Part shown: positions 29,113 through 35,797 of the stretch, one piece after another
Numbering within the stretch: the first letter of the stretch is position 1
How the letters are laid out: each line of letters begins with the position of its first letter
IMG/VR virus record: IMGVR_UViG_3300046002_003599
Span: 1-37,549 of that record
DNA length: 37,549 bases
Direction: 5' to 3' (one strand)
Source: a virus
Program-made: the position numbers and the translations under genes
The notes under the pieces: model-generated
The model's input: only the letters and a program-made list of their open reading frames with translations
Databases searched by the model: none
Told to the model about the DNA's origin: nothing

Positions 29113-29460
29113 TTAACTGCGTTTGGTGTTATTTAAAAGTTTACGTAATTCACTACCTAAATCCATATCGTTAGTATGTTTCTTTGTTAACTCAATAACC
29201 ATTTCGATTGTTATTTGTTTATGTAACTCAATTTCGGATAGGTTGATTGAGTTTGAAAAGTTTTTTTCATTCCAGCCATCCCACTGTAATTTATCATATT
29301 CCGCTACTACATAATATTTTGAATTTCCTTTTGTGGTATCTGTATCACAAGGAAAACAAAACTTCAACACCTCATTCAACTTCTCAACACTATCATCATT
29401 ACATATTGCATAACCTTGATTTAAAACAAGGTCTTTCGCTTGGGTTAGGGTGTAACTCAT
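29113..29460 (-). CDS. hypothetical protein (115 aa)
   Basis: Start at ATG 29460 (MSYTLTQAKDLV), chosen because it overlaps the TGA of the upstream gene (ATGA); a longer frame to 29493 would run into that gene. Helical (NDDSVEKLNEVLKFCFPCDT, TIEMVIELTKKHTNDMD). No family recognised. Confidence 0.6.
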   Translation of the reverse strand: MSYTLTQAKDLVLNQGYAICNDDSVEKLNEVLKFCFPCDTDTTKGNSKYYVVAEYDKLQWDGWNEKNFSNSINLSEIELHKQITIEMVIELTKKHTNDMDLGSELRKLLNNTKRS

Positions 29461-29723
29461 AATTTCTCTATTTCTGTTTTTACTTCGTTCCAATAGTTAA
29501 TCTCATCATAGCCCTCGTTACCTTCTTCAATATTTGGCATAGGAAAAAAATAAACATATTCAGGTTTAGAAATTCTATTTAATAATTCTATTATCTCATC
29601 AACTGCTATTAATGCACATTGTCTAGTATCTCTATATAAATCAACATTAAAGTCTTTTTCAACCCAATTAAATTCATTTCTAAATTTGTCAACTAATTGC
29701 TTCGCTTTCTCTTTCGCTGTCAT
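29457..29723 (-). CDS. conserved small Bacteroidota phage protein (88 aa)
   Basis: Pattern TAKEKAKQLVDKFRNE, RQCALIAVDEIIELL, YWNEVKTEIEKL, which I recognise from many Bacteroidota phage genomes where it is annotated only as hypothetical. Two or three helices; probably a small helical bundle. Confidence 0.65.
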   Translation of the reverse strand: MTAKEKAKQLVDKFRNEFNWVEKDFNVDLYRDTRQCALIAVDEIIELLNRISKPEYVYFFPMPNIEEGNEGYDEINYWNEVKTEIEKL

Positions 29724-29725
29724 CT

Positions 29726-30124
29726 CTAATTATTTTTAAATTCGTAGTTAAACTGCATCGGTCTGTCTTTTGTAGTGTACTTGCTATCTCTACCTAATAT
29801 ATCGGATATTGCGATATTATTAAAAAATAGCTCCCATCGGCTTTGCTCAATACCTCTTTTGAAAATATACAAGCCTTGAAGCCGTGTGCAAAACTCACGG
29901 AAATTTAACCCGTGTCGTTTAATTCCGTCGCCTGATACAAAGTAATCTTTACACTCGTTAAGCGGGTATTGTACGATAATTGTATCTACCTTACGGCTTT
30001 TGATAATTGCAAACTCTACTTCAACGATATTGTTTTCTATTGTAATTATATCTCCGGTTAGGTTCTTTACTCTGTGGTGGTTTGGTTTGTCTTGTGTAGG
30101 AATGAATCCGATTAGTTGTTTCAT
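29726..30124 (-). CDS. hypothetical protein (132 aa)
   Basis: A beta-rich start (KQLIGFIPTQDKPNHHRVKN, GDIITIENNIVEVEFAI) and an aromatic C-terminal region (SRWELFFNNIAISDILGRDS). No family recognised. Two bases from the next gene and two from the pentapeptide-repeat gene. Confidence 0.5.
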   Translation of the reverse strand: MKQLIGFIPTQDKPNHHRVKNLTGDIITIENNIVEVEFAIIKSRKVDTIIVQYPLNECKDYFVSGDGIKRHGLNFREFCTRLQGLYIFKRGIEQSRWELFFNNIAISDILGRDSKYTTKDRPMQFNYEFKNN

Positions 30125-30126
30125 GA

Positions 30127-30564
30127 TTATATTGTTGTTGCTTTGGTTAAAAATTCTAAATATGCTTTTAATGCTAAATAATTAGCGTGTATAAATTTAA
30201 ACGATTCGTCACTTCTAGGTGTTGAAAATTCATCATTTGAATTAAAAAAAGAATCCCATTGCTCAATGTTCATTTCTTTACATCCAATTTGTATTGTTTG
30301 TTTCTCTAAGTTAACACTTGTTGACCATTTATTAAAAATCGGTAAAACAGCACCTCTCAAATTAGCACCACTCAAATCAGCACCACTCAAATTAGCACCA
30401 CTCAAATTAGCACCACTCAAATAAGCACCTCTCAAATTAGCACCACTCAAATTAGCACCACTCAAATTAGCATGTTCTAAAGTTTTTTTAATTGAATTAT
30501 TTTCTGATGTATGTGAAAACAAAACTTTTCCAAAAATACTTTTAATATCAATAGTAGTTTCCAT
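30127..30564 (-). CDS. pentapeptide-repeat protein
   Basis: 145 aa. Residues about 31-75 consist of A(N/D/Y)LSG/RG pentapeptides (ANLSG repeats), which fold as a right-handed four-sided beta-helix. Some such proteins mimic DNA and bind gyrase. The nine or so coils here are few, and a separate C-terminal region ([19 protein letters not shown] and on) follows. The DNA is an almost perfect 15-bp tandem repeat. Role unknown; host gyrase or nuclease inhibition is one possibility. Confidence 0.7.
   Translation of the reverse strand: METTIDIKSIFGKVLFSHTSENNSIKKTLEHANLSGANLSGANLRGAYLSGANLSGANLSGADLSGANLRGAVLPIFNKWSTSVNLEKQTIQIGCKEMNIEQWDSFFNSNDEFSTPRSDESFKFIHANYLALKAYLEFLTKATTI
30356..30475. repeat. 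15-bp tandem repeat (8 units) inside the pentapeptide-repeat gene
   Basis: CTCAAATTAGCACCA recurs with 0-2 changes every 15 bases from 30356 to 30475. Near-identity at the DNA level, beyond what the peptide needs, suggests recent expansion and possible length variation. Confidence 0.85.
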
Positions 30565-30581
30565 AATTATTTAGTTTTAAA

Positions 30582-30839
30582 TTATTTTAAAAACAATAAT
30601 AAAGTATCAAATTCTTCAGATGTCATTCTTTCAAAAAAGAAATGAGTAGAACTAGATAATCTGTTTTTAAATTTACGTTTGATTTTTGCTAATCTACCAC
30701 CTTTTTTAATTGATTTAAAAGATGTAGGTTCACCACTACTTTGACTAAATAAAGCGATTTGATGTAATTCTCTCCCGATACTAATATCAAAGCCTTTAGC
30801 TTTAATAATTGTATTTGTTTTAATTTCTTGCGTTTTCAT
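30582..30839 (-). CDS. basic hypothetical protein (85 aa)
   Basis: First gene after the promoter at 30864-30894. Central basic stretch (KKGGRLAKIKRKFKNRLSSS) suggests nucleic-acid contact; the end is helical (RMTSEEFDTLLLFLK). No family recognised. Confidence 0.55.
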   Translation of the reverse strand: MKTQEIKTNTIIKAKGFDISIGRELHQIALFSQSSGEPTSFKSIKKGGRLAKIKRKFKNRLSSSTHFFFERMTSEEFDTLLLFLK

Positions 30840-30863
30840 TGTTACTTAGTTTTAAATTATATT

Positions 30864-30894
30864 CAAATTTACATAACTTGAAATTGACTGCCAA
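30864..30894 (-). promoter_or_regulatory. Bacteroidota-type promoter for the accessory operon
   Basis: Minus strand TTG at 30894-30892, 20-base spacer, TAAATTTG at 30871-30864. The next ATG is at 30839. Confidence 0.65.
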
Positions 30895-30929
30895 AGAAAG
30901 TTTGTGTTTTAACATTTTTTTAACTAAAA

Positions 30930-31100
30930 TTAGATTTTTTGGAGTGCTTTATAAAAATAATCTTTAGACTTTTTTAACCCGTACCACTTTGAAAGTGTCA
31001 TTTCACTTGTAAATTCCTCACCCGTTGTTTTATAGTATGCCTTAACAATTACTATTGTATTTGCGTCTAACGGACTATCTATTTTTACTTTTTTAGACAT
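30930..31100 (-). CDS. small hypothetical protein (56 aa)
   Basis: ATG 31100..31098, TAA 30932..30930, starting 8 bases inside the NinG gene. Begins SKKVKIDSPLDANTIVIVKA and ends in a basic helix (KWYGLKKSKDYFYKALQKI). Possibly a small DNA-binding protein of the recombination operon; no family recognised. Confidence 0.55.
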   Translation of the reverse strand: MSKKVKIDSPLDANTIVIVKAYYKTTGEEFTSEMTLSKWYGLKKSKDYFYKALQKI

Positions 31101-31779
31101 AAATACCTAACATTTTATTATATTTTTTTCTTAACTCTATTCTTTCAACTGAATTGTAAATTTTATTTTCTAATTTTAAATGCTTAACTATTGACCTTGC
31201 AATTATAATTTTTTCTTTTAAATCTTCTTTACTTAGTTTTATAGTATTATAATCTGATTTAAGACGCATTACAATCGATTTAAGACCGTTTCCGTAATTT
31301 TCCTCAATACCTTTAATAAAATTAATTTGGTCGCCTGACAAGTATTGATTTGCATAAACAGATTGAGCATAAATATTTAAAAGATTAAATCTTAACGTTG
31401 GATTACTGCCTACTGAAAAAAGGTGTCCCGCATCAAACTTATCATTTAATGGTTTGCCAGTTGAAATACATTGAAAACCTTTATCTATTAATCTAACTAT
31501 TGTATTTATTTCCTTTTGTAATTCTTTTTGATAGTCTGATAAAGTTTTAATATTTTCTTTTAAAGTATTTTTAAATGCGTTTTCGCTTTTCTTAGTTTCT
31601 TTCTTTGCATAGATGATTGACTTTGCAAGTTTTATTTTACCGTTTTCGCTATTGAGTAAAAAATCGGTATAACAACACATTTTCCCTAATCCGTTAACTC
31701 GGTGCGTAGTTAATTTTCCACATCCGTAACCGTGTGCAATTCCGATTCCTTTACAGGGTTTCTCTTTTGGTTTAATCAT
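31093..31779 (-). CDS. ninG: NinG-like recombination protein (Rap family)
   Basis: 228 aa. N-terminal zinc-finger-like cysteines (PCKGIGIAHGYGCGK, MCCYTDF), a helical middle with lysines (YQKELQKEINTIVRLIDKGF), then CISTGKPLNDKFDAGHLFS with the FDAGH motif typical of NinG/Rap, an HNH-related structure-specific nuclease acting on D-loops and Holliday junctions in lambda. It overlaps ninB by 4 bases, matching the nin order. Confidence 0.75.
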   Translation of the reverse strand: MIKPKEKPCKGIGIAHGYGCGKLTTHRVNGLGKMCCYTDFLLNSENGKIKLAKSIIYAKKETKKSENAFKNTLKENIKTLSDYQKELQKEINTIVRLIDKGFQCISTGKPLNDKFDAGHLFSVGSNPTLRFNLLNIYAQSVYANQYLSGDQINFIKGIEENYGNGLKSIVMRLKSDYNTIKLSKEDLKEKIIIARSIVKHLKLENKIYNSVERIELRKKYNKMLGIYV

Positions 31780-32204
31780 AAGTCTAAAATTATTTCCTCG
31801 TTTGGATTTGGTATTTCTGTATTAAAATATTCTATCGCAAACTTTTGTACTTCCATTATCAACTCCATAAATTGAGTAGTAGTTAACTCGGTTGTTGATT
31901 TTATCCGTTCGATATATTCCCCGTTATCATTTGCTAAAATAGTTTCTTTTAAAAATCTAAGTTTTAACAATTCATGCGTTTGCTCTTTTGTCATAACGTG
32001 CCCCGCATCTTTTAAACAGTTTTGTATAATAACTACAACCACACCGTGCCAAAATGAATTTTGCGGGTTGCTCCTTTTCTTTTTAGCTTTCTCAATCGTC
32101 ACTATTACATTTTGCCCCTCAAAAGATTTTATTGCATCGATTAATAAATTGCGGTTACGTTTTAGTATTCCGTTTTCTACGTTGGAGCGTATTTCGTATT
32201 TCAT
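31776..32204 (-). CDS. ninB: NinB-like recombination protein
   Basis: 142 aa. KKKRSNPQNSFWHGVVVVII matches the conserved RSxxQN segment of NinB/Orf family proteins, which in lambda help RecBCD-independent recombination by binding single-stranded DNA and SSB. Next to ninG and downstream of replication genes. An 85-base spacer with two perfect hairpins separates it from the gene upstream. Confidence 0.7.
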   Translation of the reverse strand: MKYEIRSNVENGILKRNRNLLIDAIKSFEGQNVIVTIEKAKKKRSNPQNSFWHGVVVVIIQNCLKDAGHVMTKEQTHELLKLRFLKETILANDNGEYIERIKSTTELTTTQFMELIMEVQKFAIEYFNTEIPNPNEEIILDL

Positions 32205-32223
32205 AATTATATTTTTTAACTAA

Positions 32224-32284
32224 CGCTTTGCGAGATTAAAACCATCGCAAAGCGGACAGTTAGCGGTCATTGTAGTATGACCGC
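32224..32284. repeat. two adjacent perfect hairpins (10 bp and 8 bp)
   Basis: CGCTTTGCGA (32224-32233) pairs with TCGCAAAGCG (32245-32254); GCGGTCAT (32263-32270) pairs with ATGACCGC (32277-32284). There is no T-run, so they are not ordinary terminators. GTTAGCGGT at 32259-32267 is inverted at 32729-32737 on the other side of the gene between. Confidence 0.7.
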
Positions 32285-32289
32285 ATAAA

Positions 32290-32679
32290 TTAGAAACTAT
32301 CCAAAAGTTCGTACAATTTAGAAGTTTGAATAAACTCAATTTTCCAATCAGTAGAATTGCCATAATATTCATCTTCTGAATAATCATTATAATCAATTAA
32401 TTGTTCTATTTGTTTGTATTGTAAATAAGAAATATTTGGACATAATTCCATTAATACAATTTCAAGAACTTTCATTTTGTCTTTAGGCACATCTTCTGTA
32501 TATGGTTGTGGGTCGCTATCATCCCAACAACTTCCCCCAGAATATCCACCTGTTTCATATCGGCAATAAATTACAGGTTCTTTTATGTTTGTAGGTATTC
32601 CGTAAGGCTCTACAAAAACACCTTGATTATAAGGACATTTATTGTTTATTTCTTTAATTTGTTCTTTAGTTAATTCCAT
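32290..32679 (-). CDS. acidic hypothetical protein carried between hairpin elements
   Basis: 129 aa, acidic, with many Tyr and Asp (YETGGYSGGSCWDDSDPQPY, DYNDYSEDEYYGN). No family recognised. It interrupts the replication-to-nin gene order and is bounded on both sides by spacers with long perfect hairpins and a shared 9-bp inverted repeat, unlike the overlap-packed genes around it. This suggests a later insertion (moron-type gene). Confidence 0.6.
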   Translation of the reverse strand: MELTKEQIKEINNKCPYNQGVFVEPYGIPTNIKEPVIYCRYETGGYSGGSCWDDSDPQPYTEDVPKDKMKVLEIVLMELCPNISYLQYKQIEQLIDYNDYSEDEYYGNSTDWKIEFIQTSKLYELLDSF

Positions 32680-32728
32680 TTTTTATTTATTTTTAAAGTT
32701 TATATTTTGTACGTAAAAAAAACAACGA

Positions 32729-32793
32729 ACCGCTAACAAGCAATAACCTCAATTTGCCGAATCAACTAACCGCATAGGCAAACTGCGGTTATT
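32729..32793. repeat. mutually exclusive hairpins upstream of the inserted gene
   Basis: Fold 1: TAACCGCA (32767-32774) with TGCGGTTA (32784-32791), 8 bp perfect. Fold 2: AATAACC (32742-32748) and TTTGCC (32753-32758) with GGCAAA (32777-32782) and GGTTATT (32787-32793). Both use the same right arm, so only one can form. ACCGCTAAC (32729-32737) mirrors GTTAGCGGT at 32259-32267. Confidence 0.65.
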
Positions 32794-32800
32794 TATAACG

Positions 32801-33667
32801 TTAAAATTTAGGTTTTTCTTTGTTATTAATTGGTTTATCTGAAATTTGATAATCTACTACAAAAGGTAACCAATTACTATCGACTGCAAACGCAAACGGC
32901 TCAAATGGTTGGTTACGGGTGTACTCTGGGTTAACTAAAGTAAGTTCGTTTTCCTTTTCAACAAAGATAACGGTTTCTGCTTTTTTTAATATTGCACTCC
33001 CTAAGTGTCCCGTTGGTTTCTTAGTTCCAAAATTACGGTGCAACACGGTTATAATGTGACAATTTTCTTTAGCACTCCATTCTAACAACTTTTGAGCAAC
33101 GTTATTACTCGCTTCTAAATCGTTAACATCGTTTACTAAATCCGCAACCCCATCGATTGACACTAAACCGATATTACCTACATACTGACTTTTTGTAAAT
33201 AACCAATCGATAAACTCAAAACGTTCTTTAGCTGACAATTTACGCAAAGAAAACGGTTTATAAAAATCAGGGTTAACCCCTACTAATTCAACGACTCGTT
33301 TAAAAACTCTTTGTGAATGATATTCTGATTGCTCTGTATCAATATCAATAACGTATTTATCCGTTAATCGGTGTCCTTTTATTTCTGGTGCATTAATAAC
33401 CGTGTTACCACCAATATAACCACCTACTAAAAGTGATTTTAAAAACGATTTCTTTGCTTTTGATGCTCCTACAATACATGAAAAGTCACCGTATGAACCC
33501 ATAGGAATAGGGTAATTAGTGCCTTTATATTCTGCGTGTCCTATCGATATTGCAACGGGTTGAGGTTTTAAAATCTCATCAACTGAAACAAAATGTTCAT
33601 CGTGTATTTTATTAAAATCCTTATCTAAGGAAGTTAAATCTGATTGTATTACTATTGGTGCTATCAT
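32801..33667 (-). CDS. RepA/DnaB-like replicative helicase ATPase (AAA_25 type)
   Basis: 288 aa. Walker A is GASKAKKS at 67-74 (a Lys replaces the usual second Gly), Walker B GLVSIDG with D172, and a sensor-like LHRNFGT at 209-215. The layout matches RecA-fold replicative helicases of the RepA/AAA_25 group common in Bacteroidota phages. It likely unwinds DNA at the phage origin. Overlaps the gene upstream by ATGA and comes two genes after the initiator. Confidence 0.75.
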   Translation of the reverse strand: MIAPIVIQSDLTSLDKDFNKIHDEHFVSVDEILKPQPVAISIGHAEYKGTNYPIPMGSYGDFSCIVGASKAKKSFLKSLLVGGYIGGNTVINAPEIKGHRLTDKYVIDIDTEQSEYHSQRVFKRVVELVGVNPDFYKPFSLRKLSAKERFEFIDWLFTKSQYVGNIGLVSIDGVADLVNDVNDLEASNNVAQKLLEWSAKENCHIITVLHRNFGTKKPTGHLGSAILKKAETVIFVEKENELTLVNPEYTRNQPFEPFAFAVDSNWLPFVVDYQISDKPINNKEKPKF

Positions 33668-34092
33668 GGTTTGCTAAATGATTTTAACGCTAGAGTTATC
33701 ATTGCGTTTGTATTTTCTTTTGTAGTTTGTAAATCGTATGTTTCAAAACCTCGTTTTAATAATGGAAAATCTAAAACACCTTTTTTGCAAAGTTCCGATA
33801 ATTCCGTATTGTTTAATTCGTTCATCAAATCGATGTAAAGACTATCAATGTTTAGGTCTAAAACTTGATGCAGTTTTTGTTGTGCAACATCTAAAGATTG
33901 ATAATATTTTATGTAGTGAATTAAATTGTAAATATACAACTTTGCAAAGCATATATTTTTATTAGGGTTTGTTTCTATCGATTCATTAACGAACCATAAT
34001 AGCTTATTAAAAGCCTCTGCATCGTTTGCGTTTGGTTTATTCTGATTTGATATAGTAAATCCTAATCTTTGAAGTGCGTCTTTTACTTTCAT
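33664..34092 (-). CDS. unknown protein between initiator and helicase (possible helicase loader)
   Basis: 142 aa, mostly helical (EAFNKLLWFVNESIETNPNK, IYNLIHYIKYYQSLDVAQQK). It overlaps the initiator and the helicase genes by 4 bases each, the position of lambda P-type loaders. No ATPase motif, so it would be a non-ATPase loader or a replisome accessory. Role is inferred from position only. Confidence 0.55.
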   Translation of the reverse strand: MKVKDALQRLGFTISNQNKPNANDAEAFNKLLWFVNESIETNPNKNICFAKLYIYNLIHYIKYYQSLDVAQQKLHQVLDLNIDSLYIDLMNELNNTELSELCKKGVLDFPLLKRGFETYDLQTTKENTNAMITLALKSFSKP

Positions 34093-34961
34093 AACATTCC
34101 AATTTTAGTAACGTCTTTTTGATACTTACTTACCATAGATGAATAACTGAAAGTATCAATAGTAACATCTGTTAAATTTTCACGGTCTTTTTTTGCGTTA
34201 TCAAAAGCAATTAATAAATGGTCTTTTGAAAATCCACATTGTAACAAATTCAAATAACGTTTTTTTGTTTGCTCAGGAACTTCTGATAATTTTATTTTAG
34301 GATTAAACAAATCATTAAAGTAATCTAAAAATATTTTCCAATCGATTCTTTTATCTTCCGGCAATTCACTTTCTGTATCTTTTTGCTTATAGTCTTTTTT
34401 AAGCCATGTTTTTGCGGTTAAATAAAGAGATTTATATTTTTTGTTTTGTTTATAGTTTTGTATCTTTTCAAAACAATCAAATATATCTTCTTCTTTATAC
34501 TCATTAAGCAATTTACTAAAATCTAATTCCGTAATAGACAAATGCTCAAAAGAATATATTATATTGTTATTTTGTTTTATTATACTATCAGTGCTTTGTA
34601 CTGTGCTTTCGCCTTGCTTTGTATCGTGCTTTATTAGTGCTTTGTCTAATGCTTTGTTAGGTGCTTTATCAAAATTTGATAGAGCAACTATATTGCTACT
34701 AAATTGATTTTTTGATTTTTCAACTAAGATAATTAAACCAAAATCTACTAAATCGTTTAGCGTTTCCATGTAAGTATTGTAACTTCTTATCCCAATAGCT
34801 TCTTTTGCCATTGTAGTAGGTAGTCCTAATTTATCACGCCACCCTAATCTATTGTTATGTTCAACAATAAATAAAAATAATGCACAATGATTTGGTTTGA
34901 TTTTGTCGGGGTTTTCAAAAGCAAAATCCCAAAATGAACGGGTTAATGTAAAGTAATCCAT
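34089..34961 (-). CDS. replication initiator with N-terminal winged helix, origin encoded inside
   Basis: 290 aa. N-terminal 95 residues look like a winged-helix domain (HCALFLFIVEHNNRLGWRDK, SYNTYMETLNDLVDFGLIIL). Residues about 99-124 are a linker encoded by seven heptamer repeats. The C-terminal part (SELPEDKRIDWKIFLDYFND, CGFSKDHLLIAFDNAKKDRE) resembles phage replication organisers. By analogy with lambda O, it should bind the iterons within its own gene and recruit the helicase. The leader upstream contains three hairpins. Confidence 0.7.
   Translation of the reverse strand: MDYFTLTRSFWDFAFENPDKIKPNHCALFLFIVEHNNRLGWRDKLGLPTTMAKEAIGIRSYNTYMETLNDLVDFGLIILVEKSKNQFSSNIVALSNFDKAPNKALDKALIKHDTKQGESTVQSTDSIIKQNNNIIYSFEHLSITELDFSKLLNEYKEEDIFDCFEKIQNYKQNKKYKSLYLTAKTWLKKDYKQKDTESELPEDKRIDWKIFLDYFNDLFNPKIKLSEVPEQTKKRYLNLLQCGFSKDHLLIAFDNAKKDRENLTDVTIDTFSYSSMVSKYQKDVTKIGML
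34550..34667. other. putative replication origin: seven phased heptamers plus AT-rich tract
   Basis: GTGCTTT or one-base variants begin at 34591, 34603, 34614, 34626, 34637, 34649 and 34661, so spacing is 12, 11, 12, 11, 12, 12 bp, about one helical turn. In the coding strand AAAGCAC is read in all three frames, so the repeat is conserved as DNA, not as peptide. The adjoining stretch 34550-34588 is almost pure A/T, a candidate unwinding element. The arrangement copies lambda ori inside gene O. Confidence 0.75.
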
Positions 34962-34976
34962 AATATTATTATTAAA

Positions 34977-35069
34977 GACAAAACCCCTAAAGAGCCACTA
35001 CACATCTTTAAGGGTTTGTCGGTGCTAAAATTAATTAGCAAAATTTTCCTTGTAAGCAGTGGTTTACAA
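34977..35069 (-). promoter_or_regulatory. structured leader of the replication operon with complementary loops
   Basis: Between the promoter at 35073-35102 and the initiator ATG the RNA can form: hairpin 1, TTGTAA/TTACAA (35069-35064 with 35055-35050), loop ACCACTGC; a small GCTAA/TTAGC hairpin; hairpin 3, a 15-16 base imperfect stem (35020-35006 with 34992-34977). CCACUGC in loop 1 can pair with GUAGUGG in loop 3 (7 bp, one G-U that exists only in the transcript strand). Hairpin 3 ends 16 bases before the ATG. Confidence 0.5.
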
Positions 35070-35072
35070 ATG

Positions 35073-35102
35073 CAAATCTAAGTAAAAAAAAGTTACCCGC
35101 AA
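35073..35102 (-). promoter_or_regulatory. Bacteroidota-type promoter for the replication operon
   Basis: Minus strand TTG at 35102-35100, 19-base spacer, TAGATTTG at 35080-35073. The -33 element lies inside the loop of the terminator at 35084-35117, the same terminator/promoter stacking seen at 5.4 and 6.6 kb. Confidence 0.65.
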
Positions 35103-35117
35103 AATAATTACGGGTAA
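35084..35117 (-). terminator. Rho-independent terminator after the single-strand DNA-binding protein gene
   Basis: Minus strand TTACCCG (35117-35111) pairs perfectly with CGGGTAA (35099-35093), 11-base loop, then CTTTTTTTT. Confidence 0.8.
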
Positions 35118-35126
35118 ATTTTAAAA

Positions 35127-35177
35127 CTAGCAGGCGGTCAGGTGACACCCCAACCCTTATCTTGTTAGACCTACTAG
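35127..35177 (-). other. GC-rich stem-loop in the 3' untranslated region
   Basis: CTAGTAGG (35177-35170) pairs with CCTGCTAG (35134-35127), 8 bp with one G-U, enclosing a 35-base loop with GGTGTCACC. It stands out as GC-rich in very AT-rich surroundings and lies between the end of the SSB-like tail frame (35190) and the terminator. Purpose unknown. Confidence 0.45.
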
Positions 35178-35189
35178 CTTTTTTAAATG

Positions 35190-35280
35190 CTAAAAAGGCA
35201 AATCATTAGCAGCCTCGTTCAACTCGCTAACCGTTTCAAAAGGTTGTCCTACTACTTCATTAACTACATTGTTAACTTGT
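35190..35280 (-). other. out-of-frame acidic tail of the single-strand DNA-binding protein
   Basis: Just past the TAA at 35274-35272, the +1 frame encodes VVGQPFETVSELNEAANDLP then Phe and a stop at 35192-35190. DUF3127 proteins and SSBs normally end in such an acidic tail with DLPF. The frame is therefore part of the same gene, separated by one base: mutation, sequencing error or programmed +1 frameshift at AGT-TAA-C. Confidence 0.7.
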
Positions 35281-35541
35281 TGTGAATGCGTTAATCTTCC
35301 AACCTTGTAAATTTACATAAAACTTACCGTTATACTCTGAACCTCTCACGTTAACATCAACGGTTATTTCTTGTCCTACTTTGTAACTATCTAAAATACT
35401 ACATTTGTCTTTTATAAAATCAATAGCAACCTTTTGCGGGTATTGCTCGCTGGTTTCAACTACAATTTGTCTTTTGGTAAATCCGTTGTTACCTACTGTT
35501 TCTGTTTGTCCAATTAAATGAACCTTTCCAATGATTTGCAT
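35272..35541 (-). CDS. single-strand DNA-binding-like protein (DUF3127 type), tail out of frame
   Basis: 89 aa from ATG 35541 (MQIIGKVHLIGQTETV); the longer frame from 35619 covers the previous gene and is rejected. Contains TKRQIVVETSEQYPQKVAID and SYKVGQEITVDVNVRGSEYN, an OB-like domain of the DUF3127 family. Expected role: coat single-stranded DNA in replication and annealing, together with ERF upstream. The stop TAA at 35274 cuts off the conserved acidic tail, which lies in the +1 frame down to 35190. Confidence 0.75.
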   Translation of the reverse strand: MQIIGKVHLIGQTETVGNNGFTKRQIVVETSEQYPQKVAIDFIKDKCSILDSYKVGQEITVDVNVRGSEYNGKFYVNLQGWKINAFTTS

Positions 35542-35581
35542 AATTATATATTTAAAGTTAATATTACGGTGATTATCGCCG

Positions 35582-35797
35582 TTATTTGTGCCTCTTATCA
35601 AAAAGATATTTCTGTACATCGTTTTTAGCCTTACGCTCCGCTTTCTTTAAAGATAGATAATATTTATCCTCTTTATTTATTTCGTACTCGTCAGACTCCC
35701 TTAATTCTACATAAGTAAACTGCCCTCTTATTTCGTTTGGTAAGTTGTCAAAATCTTGACTTCTCATTCTTAAAAAATATTCCTTTGAACCTGTCAT
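35582..35797 (-). CDS. small charged hypothetical protein (71 aa)
   Basis: Highly charged helices (TYVELRESDEYEINKEDKYY, SLKKAERKAKNDVQKYLFDK). Overlaps the HNH gene by ATGA. Probably a small early protein acting with the recombination genes; no family recognised. Confidence 0.55.
   Translation of the reverse strand: MTGSKEYFLRMRSQDFDNLPNEIRGQFTYVELRESDEYEINKEDKYYLSLKKAERKAKNDVQKYLFDKRHK

Noticed and set aside
30356-30475. CRISPR-like appearance of regularly spaced repeats
   Set aside because: The period is 15 bp without spacers and it encodes A(N/D)LSG pentapeptides in frame.
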